A DNA stretch of 64,000 bases from Sulfitobacter sp. CW3 (GCF_019392245.1 NZ_JAHXRL010000001.1:186001-250000); one strand, 5' to 3'; counted from the stretch's first letter, positions 55,697 to 64,000 are shown. Translations and numbers: made by a program. The notes: generated by a model from the letters alone, not told the origin.

Positions 55697-56428
55697 GTGT
55701 CGTGGCCGGAAGGCTACGGCCGTCTTGTATTTGAAAGCATCGATTCCACGTTGAGCGAGGCGGCGCGGCGTGCGCCTGATCTGACCGGCCCGCTTTGGAT
55801 TTTAGCAGAAGAGCAGACCGCTGCGCGCGGGCGGCGCGGGCGGTCTTGGGCCACCCCAAAGGGCAATTTTGCCGGCACTTTGATGATGCGCCGGATGGAA
55901 GCCCCCGGCATCGCCGCACTGCGCAGCTTTGTGGCGTCACTGGCCCTGCGGCGCGCCTTTGTGCGGGTCACGGGTGATGACGGGGCATTTACGCTGAAAT
56001 GGCCGAATGATGTGCTGCTGAATGGTGGCAAGGTGGCCGGCATACTGCTTGAGAACATCGGTGATCATCTGGCCATTGGCATAGGCGTCAATCTTGTTCA
56101 TGCGCCCGGCGTTGATCAGGTCGAACCCGGCGCGGTACGCCCTGTGTCGGTGGTTGGCGAGACCGGGCTGACGGTATCGCCCTCTGCATTTCTGGATGCG
56201 CTTGCCGTCGAGTATGCAGCACTTGAGACCCAGTTTCAGACATTCGGCTTTGCCCCGATCCGCACGGCATGGCTGGCCCATGCTGCACGCTTGGGCGAAG
56301 AAATTCTAGCACGGACCATGCGCGAAGAGACGCGCGGCGTGTTCGAGGATGTGGATGAACACGGCAGTCTGATCCTACGCACCCCAAAAGGGCGGGTGCC
56401 GATTACGGCGGCGGATGTATTTTTCTAG
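55697..56428 (+). CDS. birA: Biotin--[acetyl-CoA-carboxylase] ligase
   Basis: A 243-residue (from the GTG) biotin protein ligase without an N-terminal DNA-binding domain. It makes biotinyl-AMP and attaches biotin to carrier lysines such as that of the carboxylase alpha subunit in this window. Motifs: FESIDSTLSEAARRA (substrate loop), EEQTAARGRRGRSWATPKGNFAGTLMM with the GRGRRGRxW biotin/AMP loop, and LKWPNDVLLNGGKVAGILLEN. The frame is open to an ATG at 55634, which would add 21 residues encoded by a dispersed repeat; the GTG at 55697 is favoured because homologues begin with a WPEGYGR-like stretch. A birA gene at the end of the nuo operon is also known from Paracoccus denitrificans. Confidence 0.9.
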   Translation: MSWPEGYGRLVFESIDSTLSEAARRAPDLTGPLWILAEEQTAARGRRGRSWATPKGNFAGTLMMRRMEAPGIAALRSFVASLALRRAFVRVTGDDGAFTLKWPNDVLLNGGKVAGILLENIGDHLAIGIGVNLVHAPGVDQVEPGAVRPVSVVGETGLTVSPSAFLDALAVEYAALETQFQTFGFAPIRTAWLAHAARLGEEILARTMREETRGVFEDVDEHGSLILRTPKGRVPITAADVFF

Positions 56429-56449
56429 AACGCAAGGGAGGGTCGTTTG

Positions 56450-57223
56450 ATGCTTTTGGCGGTTGATTGTGGTAACACGAATACGGTTTTTTCGATCTGG
56501 GACGGGACGCAGTTCATTGGAACCTGGCGCACCTCGACAGAATGGCAACGTACTGCGGACCAGTATTATGTCTGGCTGAGCACCTTGATGAAGTTCCAAA
56601 AGGTCGAGGCAGATATCACCGATATGATTATCAGTTCGACCGTGCCGCGTGTGGTGTTTAACCTGCGGGTATTGGCGGATCGGTATTTTCACACACGGCC
56701 CATCGTGGTGGGCAAGCCCGAATGCCGGCTGCCCGTGGATGTGCGCGTGGATGCGGGCACCGCGATTGGGCCAGACCGGCTGGTAAACACGGTGGCCGGG
56801 TATGACCTGTTTGGCGGCGATCTGATCGTGGTTGATTTCGGGACGGCCACCACCTTTGATGTTGTTGACAGTGACGGGGCCTATATTGGCGGGGTCATTG
56901 CGCCTGGCGTGAATCTCAGCCTTGAGGCATTGCATAATGCCGCGGCGGCCTTACCTCATGTAGATATATCCAAACCACAGGCGGTGATTGGCACAAACAC
57001 TGTGGCCTGTATGCAATCGGGTGTTTTTTGGGGTTATGTCGGCCTCGTTCGTGAGATATGTGCCCGCATAAAGGCGGAGCGTGAGCGCGACATGCGTGTG
57101 ATCGCCACCGGCGGGCTGGCCCCGTTGTTTCAACAGGCTGTGGACCTGTTCGATGCCTACCAAGATGATCTGACAATGCACGGTTTGACCGTGATTTATA
57201 ATTATAACAAGGACACCGCTTAA
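56450..57223 (+). CDS. coaX: Type III pantothenate kinase
   Basis: A 257-residue ASKHA-fold kinase that phosphorylates pantothenate in CoA synthesis. Motifs: LLAVDCGNTNTVFSIWDG (phosphate 1), PVDVRVDAGTAIGPDRLVNTVAGYDLFGGDLIVVDFGTATTFDVVDSDGAYIGGVIAPGV (metal and adenosine sites), ATGGLAPLF. ATG at 56450 has a strong GGGAGGG site; the TTG just upstream is not needed. It follows birA by 21 bases. Confidence 0.95.
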   Translation: MLLAVDCGNTNTVFSIWDGTQFIGTWRTSTEWQRTADQYYVWLSTLMKFQKVEADITDMIISSTVPRVVFNLRVLADRYFHTRPIVVGKPECRLPVDVRVDAGTAIGPDRLVNTVAGYDLFGGDLIVVDFGTATTFDVVDSDGAYIGGVIAPGVNLSLEALHNAAAALPHVDISKPQAVIGTNTVACMQSGVFWGYVGLVREICARIKAERERDMRVIATGGLAPLFQQAVDLFDAYQDDLTMHGLTVIYNYNKDTA

Positions 57224-57227
57224 TAAT

Positions 57228-58895
57228 ATGAGCAGCGAAAGATTGATCTATCTGCCCCTCGGTGGGGCAGGTGAAATTGGCATGAATGCCTATGTTTATG
57301 GCTATGGGAAACCTGGTAAGGAACGACTGATTGTTGTCGACCTTGGCGTGGCATTTCCGGACATGGACACCAGCCCCGGCGTGGATTTGATCATCCCCGA
57401 TATCGCCTGGCTGGAAGAACGCCGCAACCAGATTGAGGCGATTTTCATCACCCACGCGCACGAAGACCACGTGGGCGCGGTTGCGCATACCTATGACCGT
57501 TTGCGCGCGCCGATCTATACGCGCAAGTTTACGGCGAACATCGCCAAGCGCAAGATGAGCGAATACAACCACCCCGATGACGCGGTTACGACCGTGGCAC
57601 CGTGGCCTGCAACAACCACCGTTGGCCCGTTCACGGTCGGGTTTCTGCCGATGTCACACTCGATCCCTGAATCGTCATCGCTGGTGATTGACGTGGCAGG
57701 CGACCGTTTGATCCACTCGGGCGATTTCAAGATCGACATGACACCGGGCGTGGGCGAAGCCTATGATCCCGAGCTGTGGGCCGATGTGTCCAAGAATGGC
57801 GTCAAGGCGTTGATCTGTGACAGTACCAACGTATTCTCAAAGAACCCGGGCCGGTCAGAAGCGACCGTCGGGCCAGAGATTGAAAAGCTGCTTGGCACTG
57901 CCCAAGGCATGGTTGTCGCGACGACATTTGCGTCGAACGTGGCGCGTGTGAAAACCCTTGCGGATGCGGGCGAACGGGCAGGGCGGTCTATCGTCCTGCT
58001 GGGCCGCGCGATGAAGCGGATGGTTGAAGCGTCGCTTGAAACCGGCGTGATGAAAGATTTTCCGGCTGTGATCAGCCCCGAAGATGCGCGCGGCGTGCCG
58101 CGTGAAAATCTGATGCTGCTGGTGACCGGATCGCAGGGCGAACGCCGTGCGGCGTCGGCGCAGTTGGCACGTGGCAAATACATGGGTCTTGAGATGAAGG
58201 AAGGGGACATGTTCCTGTTCTCGTCCAAGACCATCCCTGGCAACGAGCGCGGCGTGATCAAGGTGATCAACGCGTTCTCCGAGATGGGCGTTGATATTGT
58301 CGACGACAGTTCGGGCCTCTACCACGTGTCGGGTCACGCCAACCGTCCCGACCTCGAGATTTTGCACGATGTGGTTAAACCGCAGATCCTGATCCCGATG
58401 CACGGCGAACACCGTCACCTGCGCGAGCATGTGAAGATCGCCAATGGCAAGGGCATGAAGGGCGTTTTGGCTGTCAATGGCATGATGATCGACCTGTCTG
58501 GCAATGAACCCAAAGTCGCGGAATATGTCGACAGCGGGCGCACTTACCTTGATGGATCGACCCAGATTGGTGCGATGGACGGGGTCGTTCGTGACCGTAT
58601 CCGTATGGCGCTGAACGGGCATGTCACCGTGACTGTAATTCTGGACGAGAACGACGAAACCCTAGGCGACCCGTGGGTCGATGCCATGGGCCTGCCCGAA
58701 CAGGGCCGTTCAAAATCGTCGCTCGTCGAAGTCCTTGAGCATGACCTTGGTCAGTTCCTTGGCCGTGCCAACGAAAAGACGTTGCGCGACGATGACAAGC
58801 TGCATGACGGGCTAAAGCGCGTTGTGCGTCAGTCGGCCAATGACGAGATCGGCAAAAAGCCAGAAGTAACGATCGTGGTCAGCCGTCTAAGCTGA
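57228..58895 (+). CDS. rnj: Ribonuclease J family metallo-beta-lactamase
   Basis: A 555-residue RNase J-type enzyme with 5' exo- and endonucleolytic activity in mRNA and rRNA processing. Metallo-beta-lactamase motifs: IFITHAHEDHVGAVAH (HxHxDH), SHSIPESS, the IHSGDFKID metal Asp loop, beta-CASP residues (SEATVGPEIEKLLG...), HVSGHANRPDLEILHDVVKPQILIPMHGEHRHLREHVKIA with the C-terminal metal ligands and GRTYLDGS. Length is that of alphaproteobacterial RNase J. It follows coaX by four bases and ends the 22-kb nuo transcript, just before a terminator. Confidence 0.93.
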   Translation: MSSERLIYLPLGGAGEIGMNAYVYGYGKPGKERLIVVDLGVAFPDMDTSPGVDLIIPDIAWLEERRNQIEAIFITHAHEDHVGAVAHTYDRLRAPIYTRKFTANIAKRKMSEYNHPDDAVTTVAPWPATTTVGPFTVGFLPMSHSIPESSSLVIDVAGDRLIHSGDFKIDMTPGVGEAYDPELWADVSKNGVKALICDSTNVFSKNPGRSEATVGPEIEKLLGTAQGMVVATTFASNVARVKTLADAGERAGRSIVLLGRAMKRMVEASLETGVMKDFPAVISPEDARGVPRENLMLLVTGSQGERRAASAQLARGKYMGLEMKEGDMFLFSSKTIPGNERGVIKVINAFSEMGVDIVDDSSGLYHVSGHANRPDLEILHDVVKPQILIPMHGEHRHLREHVKIANGKGMKGVLAVNGMMIDLSGNEPKVAEYVDSGRTYLDGSTQIGAMDGVVRDRIRMALNGHVTVTVILDENDETLGDPWVDAMGLPEQGRSKSSLVEVLEHDLGQFLGRANEKTLRDDDKLHDGLKRVVRQSANDEIGKKPEVTIVVSRLS

Positions 58896-58915
58896 TCGCC
58901 TGAAAACACTGCATT

Positions 58916-58955
58916 CGCGCCGCGTAGATCGAAAGGTCTGCGCGGCGGTTTTGTT
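58916..58955 (+). terminator. Rho-independent terminator of the nuo-birA-coaX-rnj run
   Basis: CGCCGCG-TAGATC-GAAA-GGTCTG-CGCGGCG forms a long stem with a GAAA tetraloop, followed by GTTTTGTTTG. It starts about 20 bases after the RNase J stop codon. Confidence 0.85.
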
Positions 58956-58958
58956 TGT

Positions 58959-58998
58959 GGGGGTAAGCTGAACGAAAAAGGGGTAAAACGAAAAAGGG
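58959..58998. repeat. Short direct repeats between two terminators
   Basis: AACGAAAAAGGG occurs twice with a period of 16 bases, preceded by GGGGGTAAGCTGAA (58959-58972), a 14-base string that returns exactly at 63432-63445, upstream of the NTF2-like gene. No role is evident. Confidence 0.4.
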
Positions 58999-59024
58999 CG
59001 CAAGGTTTCCCTCGCGCCCGTTTT
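58990..59024 (-). terminator. Rho-independent terminator of the DEAD-box helicase gene
   Basis: On the minus strand GGGCGCGAGGG, AAA, CCTTGCGCCC with one mismatch, followed by TTTTT. The plus strand also gives TTTT after the stem, so it works both ways. It lies 20 bases after the helicase stop codon. Confidence 0.8.
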
Positions 59025-59043
59025 CCTGAAATTGTGCCTGCGT

Positions 59044-60600
59044 TTAGTCGCGGCGTTCCGCAAAGCTGAGCCCGATAAATTCGGGTGTGTGTTCGCCCAG
59101 ACCGACAACTTTGTTATCGTTGCGGTTGTTCTGGTTGCGGTTGTCGTTGCGGTTGTTTCCGCGCCCACCGCGACGGTTTTGCTGTTGCTTGTCGTCTTGC
59201 GGCTTTTCATCCGGCGTTGCGGCGTTAGGCTCAGGCTGCGTTTCCGCCTTTACCTCTGATGCTGGTGCATCAGCGACGGTGGTTTCTGTTTCAACCTTCG
59301 CAGCTTCGGGCTTCTTACGGCTGCGGCTCCGGGTGCGCTTGGGCTTTTCTGTCTTGGGTGCATCGTCTTGCGCCGCATCTTGTGTCTCGGGCTTGTCAGC
59401 CTTGGCTGCGTCCTGCGGGGCGGCATTGGCCGGCTTTACAGGGGCTTTGTTACCAAGCGGGTTTTCAAGGCGCGGGATTTCGCGTTGGACCAGCCGTTCA
59501 ACATCGGCAAGGTTCTTTTCGTCGCGGGGTACGCAGATCATGATCGCTTTGCCATCACGGCCGGCACGACCTGTGCGGCCGATGCGGTGTACATAGTCTT
59601 CGGCGTGGGATGGCACGTCAAAGTTATAGACGTGGCTGACCGACGGCACATCAAGGCCGCGCGCAGCAACGTCCGACGCCACAAGGAACCGCAGATCGCC
59701 GTTGCGGAACCCTTCGAGGGTCTTGGTGCGCTGGCTTTGGTCCAGATCGCCGTGGATTGGTGCCGCATCATAGCCGTGCTTTTTCAACGACTTGGCAACG
59801 GTATCCACGTCCATCTTGCGGTTGCAGAAAATGATGGCGTTGGTGCATTTGTCGCCTTCGGCGTCAATCAATGCGCGCAAAACATTGCGCTTTTCGGTCG
59901 CTTCGCGGTCTTTGCGCGATGCGGTCAGCATCAGAACACCCTGTTCGATATTTTCGCCTGTGGTGGCTTGGCGTGCCACTTCGATCCGGGTTGGGTTCGA
60001 CAGGAAAGTGTTCGTAATACGCTCGATCTCGGGGGCCATTGTGGCCGAGAAGAACAGCGTTTGCCGTGTAAACGGTGTCATCTGGAAGATGCGTTCGATG
60101 TCGGGGATGAACCCCATGTCCAGCATCCGGTCAGCTTCGTCGACGACCATGATTTTCACGTCGGACAAGATCAGCTTGCCGCGTTCGAAATGGTCGATCA
60201 GGCGGCCCGGGGTCGCGATCAGAACATCGACGCCTTTGTCGATCAGCTTGTCCTGCTCACCAAATGACACGCCGCCAATCAGCAGCGCTTTGGTCAGTTT
60301 CAGGTGCTTTGTGTAGGTGTCAAAGTTTTCGGCAACCTGTGCTGCCAGTTCCCGCGTGGGGCACAAGACCAAGCTGCGCGGCATGCGCGCACGGGCGCGG
60401 CCACGGGCAAGCATTGTGATCATGGGCAGGGTAAAGCTGGCTGTTTTGCCGGTGCCTGTTTGGGCAATTCCCAGTACATCTTTGCCTTCTAGGGCGGGGG
60501 GAATTGCGCCTGCCTGGATCGGCGTCGGGGTTTCGTACCCGGCTTCTTCGATGGCTTTCAGCACTTTTGGGTTTAGATTCAGATCAGTAAATTTTGTCAT
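59044..60600 (-). CDS. DEAD-box ATP-dependent RNA helicase (RhlE type)
   Basis: A 518-residue cytoplasmic RNA helicase. Q motif GYETPTPIQ, motif I AQTGTGKT, motif II VDEADRMLDMGF, motif III SAT, motif IV region NRKMDVDTVAKSLKKHG, motif VI HRIGRTGRAGRDG: all present. The C-terminal 130 residues are low complexity, Lys/Glu/Ala/Pro-rich then Arg/Asn-rich (RRGGRGNNRNDNRNQNNRND), an RNA-binding tail as in RhlE and CsdA proteins, ending EFIGLSFAERRD. ATG at 60600 begins MTKFTDLNLN; the frame is open 15 codons further. Such helicases act in mRNA decay and ribosome assembly, often cold-induced. Confidence 0.9.
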   Translation of the reverse strand: MTKFTDLNLNPKVLKAIEEAGYETPTPIQAGAIPPALEGKDVLGIAQTGTGKTASFTLPMITMLARGRARARMPRSLVLCPTRELAAQVAENFDTYTKHLKLTKALLIGGVSFGEQDKLIDKGVDVLIATPGRLIDHFERGKLILSDVKIMVVDEADRMLDMGFIPDIERIFQMTPFTRQTLFFSATMAPEIERITNTFLSNPTRIEVARQATTGENIEQGVLMLTASRKDREATEKRNVLRALIDAEGDKCTNAIIFCNRKMDVDTVAKSLKKHGYDAAPIHGDLDQSQRTKTLEGFRNGDLRFLVASDVAARGLDVPSVSHVYNFDVPSHAEDYVHRIGRTGRAGRDGKAIMICVPRDEKNLADVERLVQREIPRLENPLGNKAPVKPANAAPQDAAKADKPETQDAAQDDAPKTEKPKRTRSRSRKKPEAAKVETETTVADAPASEVKAETQPEPNAATPDEKPQDDKQQQNRRGGRGNNRNDNRNQNNRNDNKVVGLGEHTPEFIGLSFAERRD

Positions 60601-60700
60601 GTGTGTCCGATGGTAGCGGACATAAATCTCGGCCCGCGGCAGCATTCATGTCGGCCCGCATGGCCCAAGGGGCGGAGGGACTCCGCGACATGTTATGCAC

Positions 60701-60729
60701 CCATTAACAAAGACTCTGCGGCAGGTCAA
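60701..60729 (-). promoter_or_regulatory. Candidate sigma-70 promoter of the helicase gene
   Basis: On the minus strand TTGACC, 17 bases, TAATGG, with the start codon about 100 bases downstream. The leader holds a GCGGAG-GGA-CTCCGC hairpin around 60672-60686. Good -35 and spacing, moderate -10. Confidence 0.35.
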
Positions 60730-60738
60730 ATGGGTGTG

Positions 60739-61683
60739 CTAAACGCCTGTGTAATCTGGGAAATGCTGGCCAAGATGTGACACGAGGTCAAGCTTTGCCT
60801 CGTGTAGAAGCCCGTGGTCTGCCAGACGCTTTCGCAGGGCAGGGCTGTCTGCGCAAACTTCGTCAAAAAAGGCGCACAAACCGGCTTCTCCTGCGTCTTG
60901 CTCGATCTGGGTGAACAGGTCGTGCATGGATAGCCCACCTTTTTCATAGGGTTTGTTGGGTCCCAGCTCGGAGCGGTAGCTGCCTTTGGTCACGCGGTAG
61001 CGGTAGGCCGCGATCCAGTCCTCCCAGGTTTTTGCATGGACATGGGCCAGATCAATCCCGTCTTGCGGATCATGGCAGTCTAACATTTCGCCGTCCTGAA
61101 ACACGTTATGTATACGTATGTTGATTTTCGGTAGCCCCGTGCGCACGAAAACCTTACCCGCCAGATGGCTTAGAAACCCGCCTTTTACGTGCGCGCCATA
61201 TGTCGGGTAAAGATCGGCTGTGATGCGGGCGCGGTCGGGGCCGGACGGAATGAACCCTTTGAATGCGGACGGGTTGCCCGACAGTTGTTCCATCGGGCGG
61301 ATGCGTGTGGCGTGGGGATCGGCGGGGCGTTCAGCTAGAATTTCCGCGACAGGGCGGTCTGCGACCAGAAATTCATCCGCGTCCATGTGGATCAACCAGT
61401 CCACCTCGGCCCGCCGATTATAGGCGTGGGTGGCGTTGGCAGTTTGGCGCACTTGGTGCATGTCGGGGCGGTCGCGTTTGCGTTGCTTCCAGTATTTATC
61501 GTCGCAGGTGATTACACGGATCTTGGGGTGCGCATCCAGAAATTCAAATGCCTGCGGGTTCGGGGCATCAAGATAGATATAAATGCGGTGCGCCCCCGCC
61601 GCCAGATGGTAGGCGGCGAACTGTAAAATGTCGCGCGTGGGCGCAAGAATGGTCGAGGCGATACCCCATGTCACGTCAGTCAT
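60739..61683 (-). CDS. Glycosyltransferase family 2-like protein
   Basis: A 314-residue protein of the glycosyl transferase family 2 (Glyco_tranf_2_4) type seen in roseobacter genomes. Features: SILAPTRDILQFAAYHLAAGAHRIYIYLDAPN at the start, the nucleotide-sugar DxD motif in DWLIHMDADEFLVA, then LPKINIRIHNVFQDGEMLDCHDPQDGIDLAHVHAKTWEDW. No membrane helix is seen. Probably adds sugars to an extracellular or cell-surface glycan; acceptor unknown. It stands 42 bases after prfC and may be co-transcribed with it. Confidence 0.75.
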   Translation of the reverse strand: MTDVTWGIASTILAPTRDILQFAAYHLAAGAHRIYIYLDAPNPQAFEFLDAHPKIRVITCDDKYWKQRKRDRPDMHQVRQTANATHAYNRRAEVDWLIHMDADEFLVADRPVAEILAERPADPHATRIRPMEQLSGNPSAFKGFIPSGPDRARITADLYPTYGAHVKGGFLSHLAGKVFVRTGLPKINIRIHNVFQDGEMLDCHDPQDGIDLAHVHAKTWEDWIAAYRYRVTKGSYRSELGPNKPYEKGGLSMHDLFTQIEQDAGEAGLCAFFDEVCADSPALRKRLADHGLLHEAKLDLVSHLGQHFPDYTGV

Positions 61684-61725
61684 GGGGCGAGTTTGCGGTG
61701 TCTAAAGGCCGCTGGCAAGCCAAAG

Positions 61726-63345
61726 CTAGACCATCATTTCCTTTGTCGCGGTCAGGCGCACATCGGGATAATCACGTTCAACGCGGTCGATATCCCACTG
61801 CAAACGCGTCAGATAAACGATGTCGCCGTCATGGTCGTGCGCGATGTGCTGCTTGTTGGCTTCGGCAAACTTATCAACGGCTTGGCGGTCGCCGTTCACC
61901 CAACGTGCCGAGGTGAACTGTGATTGTTCAAACCGCACGGGCAGGCCGTATTCCAGCTCGATCCGGCTGGCCAGAACCTCGAATTGCAATTGCCCGACAA
62001 CGCCCACCACGAAACCCGACCCGATGGCGGGTTTGAACACCTTGGCGGCACCTTCTTCGGCGAATTGCATCAGCGCCTTTTCCAGATGTTTGGATTTCAT
62101 CGGGTCGCCCGCACGCACGCCTTGCAACAATTCGGGTGCAAAGGACGGGATGCCTGTCACGCGAAGCGCCTCGCCCTCGGTCAGGGTATCGCCGATGCGC
62201 AGCTGGCCGTGGTTGGGGATGCCGATGATGTCGCCTGCCCAGGCTTCCTCGGCCAGTTCGCGGTCGGCAGCAAGGAACATCACGGGGTTGGTGACCGACA
62301 TCACCTTTTTCGTCCGCACATGGGTCAGCTTCATACCACGGGTAAAGTGCCCCGATGCCAAGCGGACAAAGGCAACGCGGTCGCGGTGCTTGGGGTCCAT
62401 GTTGGCTTGTACTTTGAAAACAAAGCCGGACACGTTCTTTTCTTCGGGCAGAATATCGCGTGGTTCGGCCTTTTGAATCTGTGGTTCGGGGCCGTAGGTG
62501 GCGATGCCGTTCATCAATTCCTTGACGCCGAACGAATTGATTGCCGATCCAAACCAGATCGGGGTCAGTGACCCTTCGGCCATCAGGGCTGCATCCAGTG
62601 GCGGCATCAATTCGCGGACCATCTCAAGGTCTTCGCGCAGTTTTTCCAGCAGATCTGCGGGGACATGTTCGGCCAGTTTCGGGTCATCCAACCCTTCGAT
62701 GGCGATGCTTTCCGACACCTTGTTACGGTCGGCGCGGTCCATCAGTTCCAGCCGGTCGCGCAGGATGTCATAGCAGCCGATGAAATCGCGCCCGACGCCG
62801 ATGGGCCAGCTGGCCGGGGTCACGTCGATGGCAAGGTTTTGCTGAATTTCGTCGATGATTTCAAAGACATCGCGGCTTTCACGGTCCATCTTGTTACAGA
62901 ACGTCAGGATCGGCAGGTCGCGCATACGGCAGACCTCGAACAGCTTTTGCGTTTGGCTTTCCACGCCTTTCGCGCCGTCGATCACCATCACCGCCGCATC
63001 CACCGCCGTGAGCGTGCGATAGGTATCTTCCGAAAAGTCCGAGTGGCCGGGCGTATCGACGAGGTTAAACCGGAAATTCGTGTCTTTGGTCATGAAATCG
63101 AACGACATGGCCGAGGCCGAAACCGAGATGCCCCGGTCTTTCTCCATCGCCATGAAATCCGACCGCGTGCGGCGTGCTTCGCCCTTGGCACGGACTTGAC
63201 CCGCCATCTGGATCGCCCCCCCGAACAACAGAAATTTTTCCGTCAACGTGGTTTTGCCCGCATCGGGGTGCGAGATGATCGCGAATGTGCGGCGCCGGGC
63301 AATTTCGGCGGGCAATGCGGGGCGGTTTGAGGGGGTATCTAACAT
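61726..63345 (-). CDS. prfC: Peptide chain release factor 3
   Basis: A 539-residue translational GTPase that recycles release factors 1 and 2 after termination. GTP-binding elements: G1 ISHPDAGKTTLTEKFLLFGG, G2 region GISVSASAMSF, G3 DTPGHSDFSEDTYRTL, G4 CNKMDRE. C-terminal RF3-specific domains follow (YGPEPQIQ, HFTRGMKLTHVRTKKVMSVTNPVMFLA, VVGVVGQLQFEVLASRIELEYGLPVRFE). The start at 63345 gives MLDTPSNRPALPAEIARRRTFAIISHPDAG as in relatives; ATGs at 63363 and 63381 are alternatives and no ribosome site decides clearly. Confidence 0.94.
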   Translation of the reverse strand: MLDTPSNRPALPAEIARRRTFAIISHPDAGKTTLTEKFLLFGGAIQMAGQVRAKGEARRTRSDFMAMEKDRGISVSASAMSFDFMTKDTNFRFNLVDTPGHSDFSEDTYRTLTAVDAAVMVIDGAKGVESQTQKLFEVCRMRDLPILTFCNKMDRESRDVFEIIDEIQQNLAIDVTPASWPIGVGRDFIGCYDILRDRLELMDRADRNKVSESIAIEGLDDPKLAEHVPADLLEKLREDLEMVRELMPPLDAALMAEGSLTPIWFGSAINSFGVKELMNGIATYGPEPQIQKAEPRDILPEEKNVSGFVFKVQANMDPKHRDRVAFVRLASGHFTRGMKLTHVRTKKVMSVTNPVMFLAADRELAEEAWAGDIIGIPNHGQLRIGDTLTEGEALRVTGIPSFAPELLQGVRAGDPMKSKHLEKALMQFAEEGAAKVFKPAIGSGFVVGVVGQLQFEVLASRIELEYGLPVRFEQSQFTSARWVNGDRQAVDKFAEANKQHIAHDHDGDIVYLTRLQWDIDRVERDYPDVRLTATKEMMV

Positions 63346-63474
63346 GGATTGGCATATATCCATGCCCAGAGATGCGCGCAAGTGTGAGCGCAGCAGCGCG
63401 GGCAGCTATTGTCTATGTGGTTTGCCGAAACGGGGGTAAGCTGAATGGGGTATGATATATAGGGAGAGATCGAA

Positions 63475-63834
63475 ATGGACCTAAAGGAGATTGCCGAGGC
63501 GCTGGTTGCGGGCTGCCGCACCAGGCGCGAAGTTGAAAATCTGGATAAACTATATGCACCCGATGCCATTTCAGTAGAAGGGGCGGATCATGGAAATGGT
63601 CGCGAGACCAAAGGGTTGGACGGGATCAAGGGCAAACACGCCTGGTGGGACAGCGCGATGGAAGTCACCCGCCAAGACGTCAGCGACCCGATGCTGCATG
63701 GCGACGACCGTTTTGCTGTGATCTTTGATGTGGCGGCGCGCGAAAAGGAAAGCGGGCAAGAAATGGCGATGAAGGAAGTCGCAATTTACCACGTGTCAGG
63801 CGGCAAGATCATCCGCGAGGAATTCTTTGGCTAA
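63475..63834 (+). CDS. NTF2/SnoaL-like fold protein
   Basis: A 119-residue protein with the cone-shaped alpha+beta NTF2-like pattern: a helical N-terminus (KEIAEALVAGCRTRREVENLDKLYAPDAISVEG), DGIKGKHAWWDSAMEVTRQDV, and strands with VIFDVAAREKESGQEMAMKEVAIYHVSGGKIIREEFFG. The terminal strand HVSGGKIIREEFF is characteristic of SnoaL-like proteins. No catalytic site can be assigned. The GGGAGAG ribosome site precedes the ATG. Single gene divergent from prfC. Confidence 0.75.
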   Translation: MDLKEIAEALVAGCRTRREVENLDKLYAPDAISVEGADHGNGRETKGLDGIKGKHAWWDSAMEVTRQDVSDPMLHGDDRFAVIFDVAAREKESGQEMAMKEVAIYHVSGGKIIREEFFG

Positions 63835-63844
63835 GCGACAGTGC

Positions 63845-64000
63845 TCAGCGCATGCTGGCCTTGCGCAACAGCTCTGCCGCGTCGGGGCGGTTCAGCAGGG
63901 GTTCGCTGACATCCAACCCGTCATGGCGGCGGTCGGAATGGCCGGGGATCATGTCGCCCATGGCGTCGGATAATTCTTGCGGCAGGACTGGCTTGGTCCG
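63845..64000 (-). CDS. C-terminal 51 residues of an unrecognised protein (5' end outside window)
   Basis: On the minus strand an open frame enters from base 64000 and stops with TGA at 63845. The peptide contains PVLPQELSDAMGDMIPG, DRRHDGLDVSEPLLN and ends AAELLRKASMR. GC-rich third codon positions and few rare codons support a real gene. The family cannot be told from this fragment. Its stop is 10 bases from the convergent NTF2-like gene stop. Confidence 0.55.
   Translation of the reverse strand, partial: RTKPVLPQELSDAMGDMIPGHSDRRHDGLDVSEPLLNRPDAAELLRKASMR

Overview
The window is a high-GC stretch of an alphaproteobacterial chromosome, most probably from the Roseobacter branch of the Rhodobacteraceae. 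The basis is the gene order of the complex I operon (nuoA to nuoN interrupted by small accessory genes and ending in birA, as in Paracoccus and roseobacters), several families largely confined to Rhodobacterales (DUF5333, DUF5337, DUF3422) and the protein sequences. No IS element, prophage, CRISPR array, rRNA or tRNA gene was seen. It reads as core chromosome.

Layout. 1-3.2 kb: 3' end of pntB, a DUF3422 membrane protein and a YeeE/YedE sulfur transporter. 3.4-14.5 kb: a peptide-type ABC transporter (binding protein and two permeases on minus; a double ATPase divergently on plus) followed by an ArgE-like deacetylase, an FAD oxidoreductase and two tandem M20 amidohydrolases, which looks like one uptake-and-deacylation system. 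14.5-17.9 kb: a moaA-waaA-glycosyltransferase run on minus. 18-25.5 kb: a lipoprotein, an AlkD-like protein, a PPOX-fold protein, glmS and glmU on minus, then gph and a DegT-type aminotransferase on plus and a second PPOX-fold protein on minus. 25.6-35.3 kb: leucine/isovalerate catabolism (ivd, acyl-CoA ligase, both methylcrotonyl-CoA carboxylase subunits, HMG-CoA lyase, methylglutaconyl-CoA hydratase) interleaved with an LprI-like protein, an ASCH protein and a GST; then a sugar-nucleotide-type epimerase.

36.4-58.9 kb is a single co-directional run of about 22 kb: all 14 nuo genes, nine accessory genes up to nuoJ, a 24-codon membrane microprotein between nuoJ and nuoK, and birA, coaX and an RNase J gene, closed by a strong hairpin terminator. 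Many junctions overlap by 1 to 10 bases, so translational coupling is likely. NuoE carries a long C-terminal extension whose terminal domain recurs on the separate membrane protein encoded next to it.

59-64 kb: minus-strand DEAD-box helicase, glycosyltransferase and release factor 3 genes, a plus-strand NTF2/SnoaL-like gene, and the 3' end of an unrecognised minus-strand gene at the edge.

A dispersed intergenic repeat (GC-rich dyad plus an AT-rich TTTGGCAAAATGAAG-type tail) occurs at six places, often immediately before a start codon. All functions are inferred from sequence recognition alone; no database search was run.
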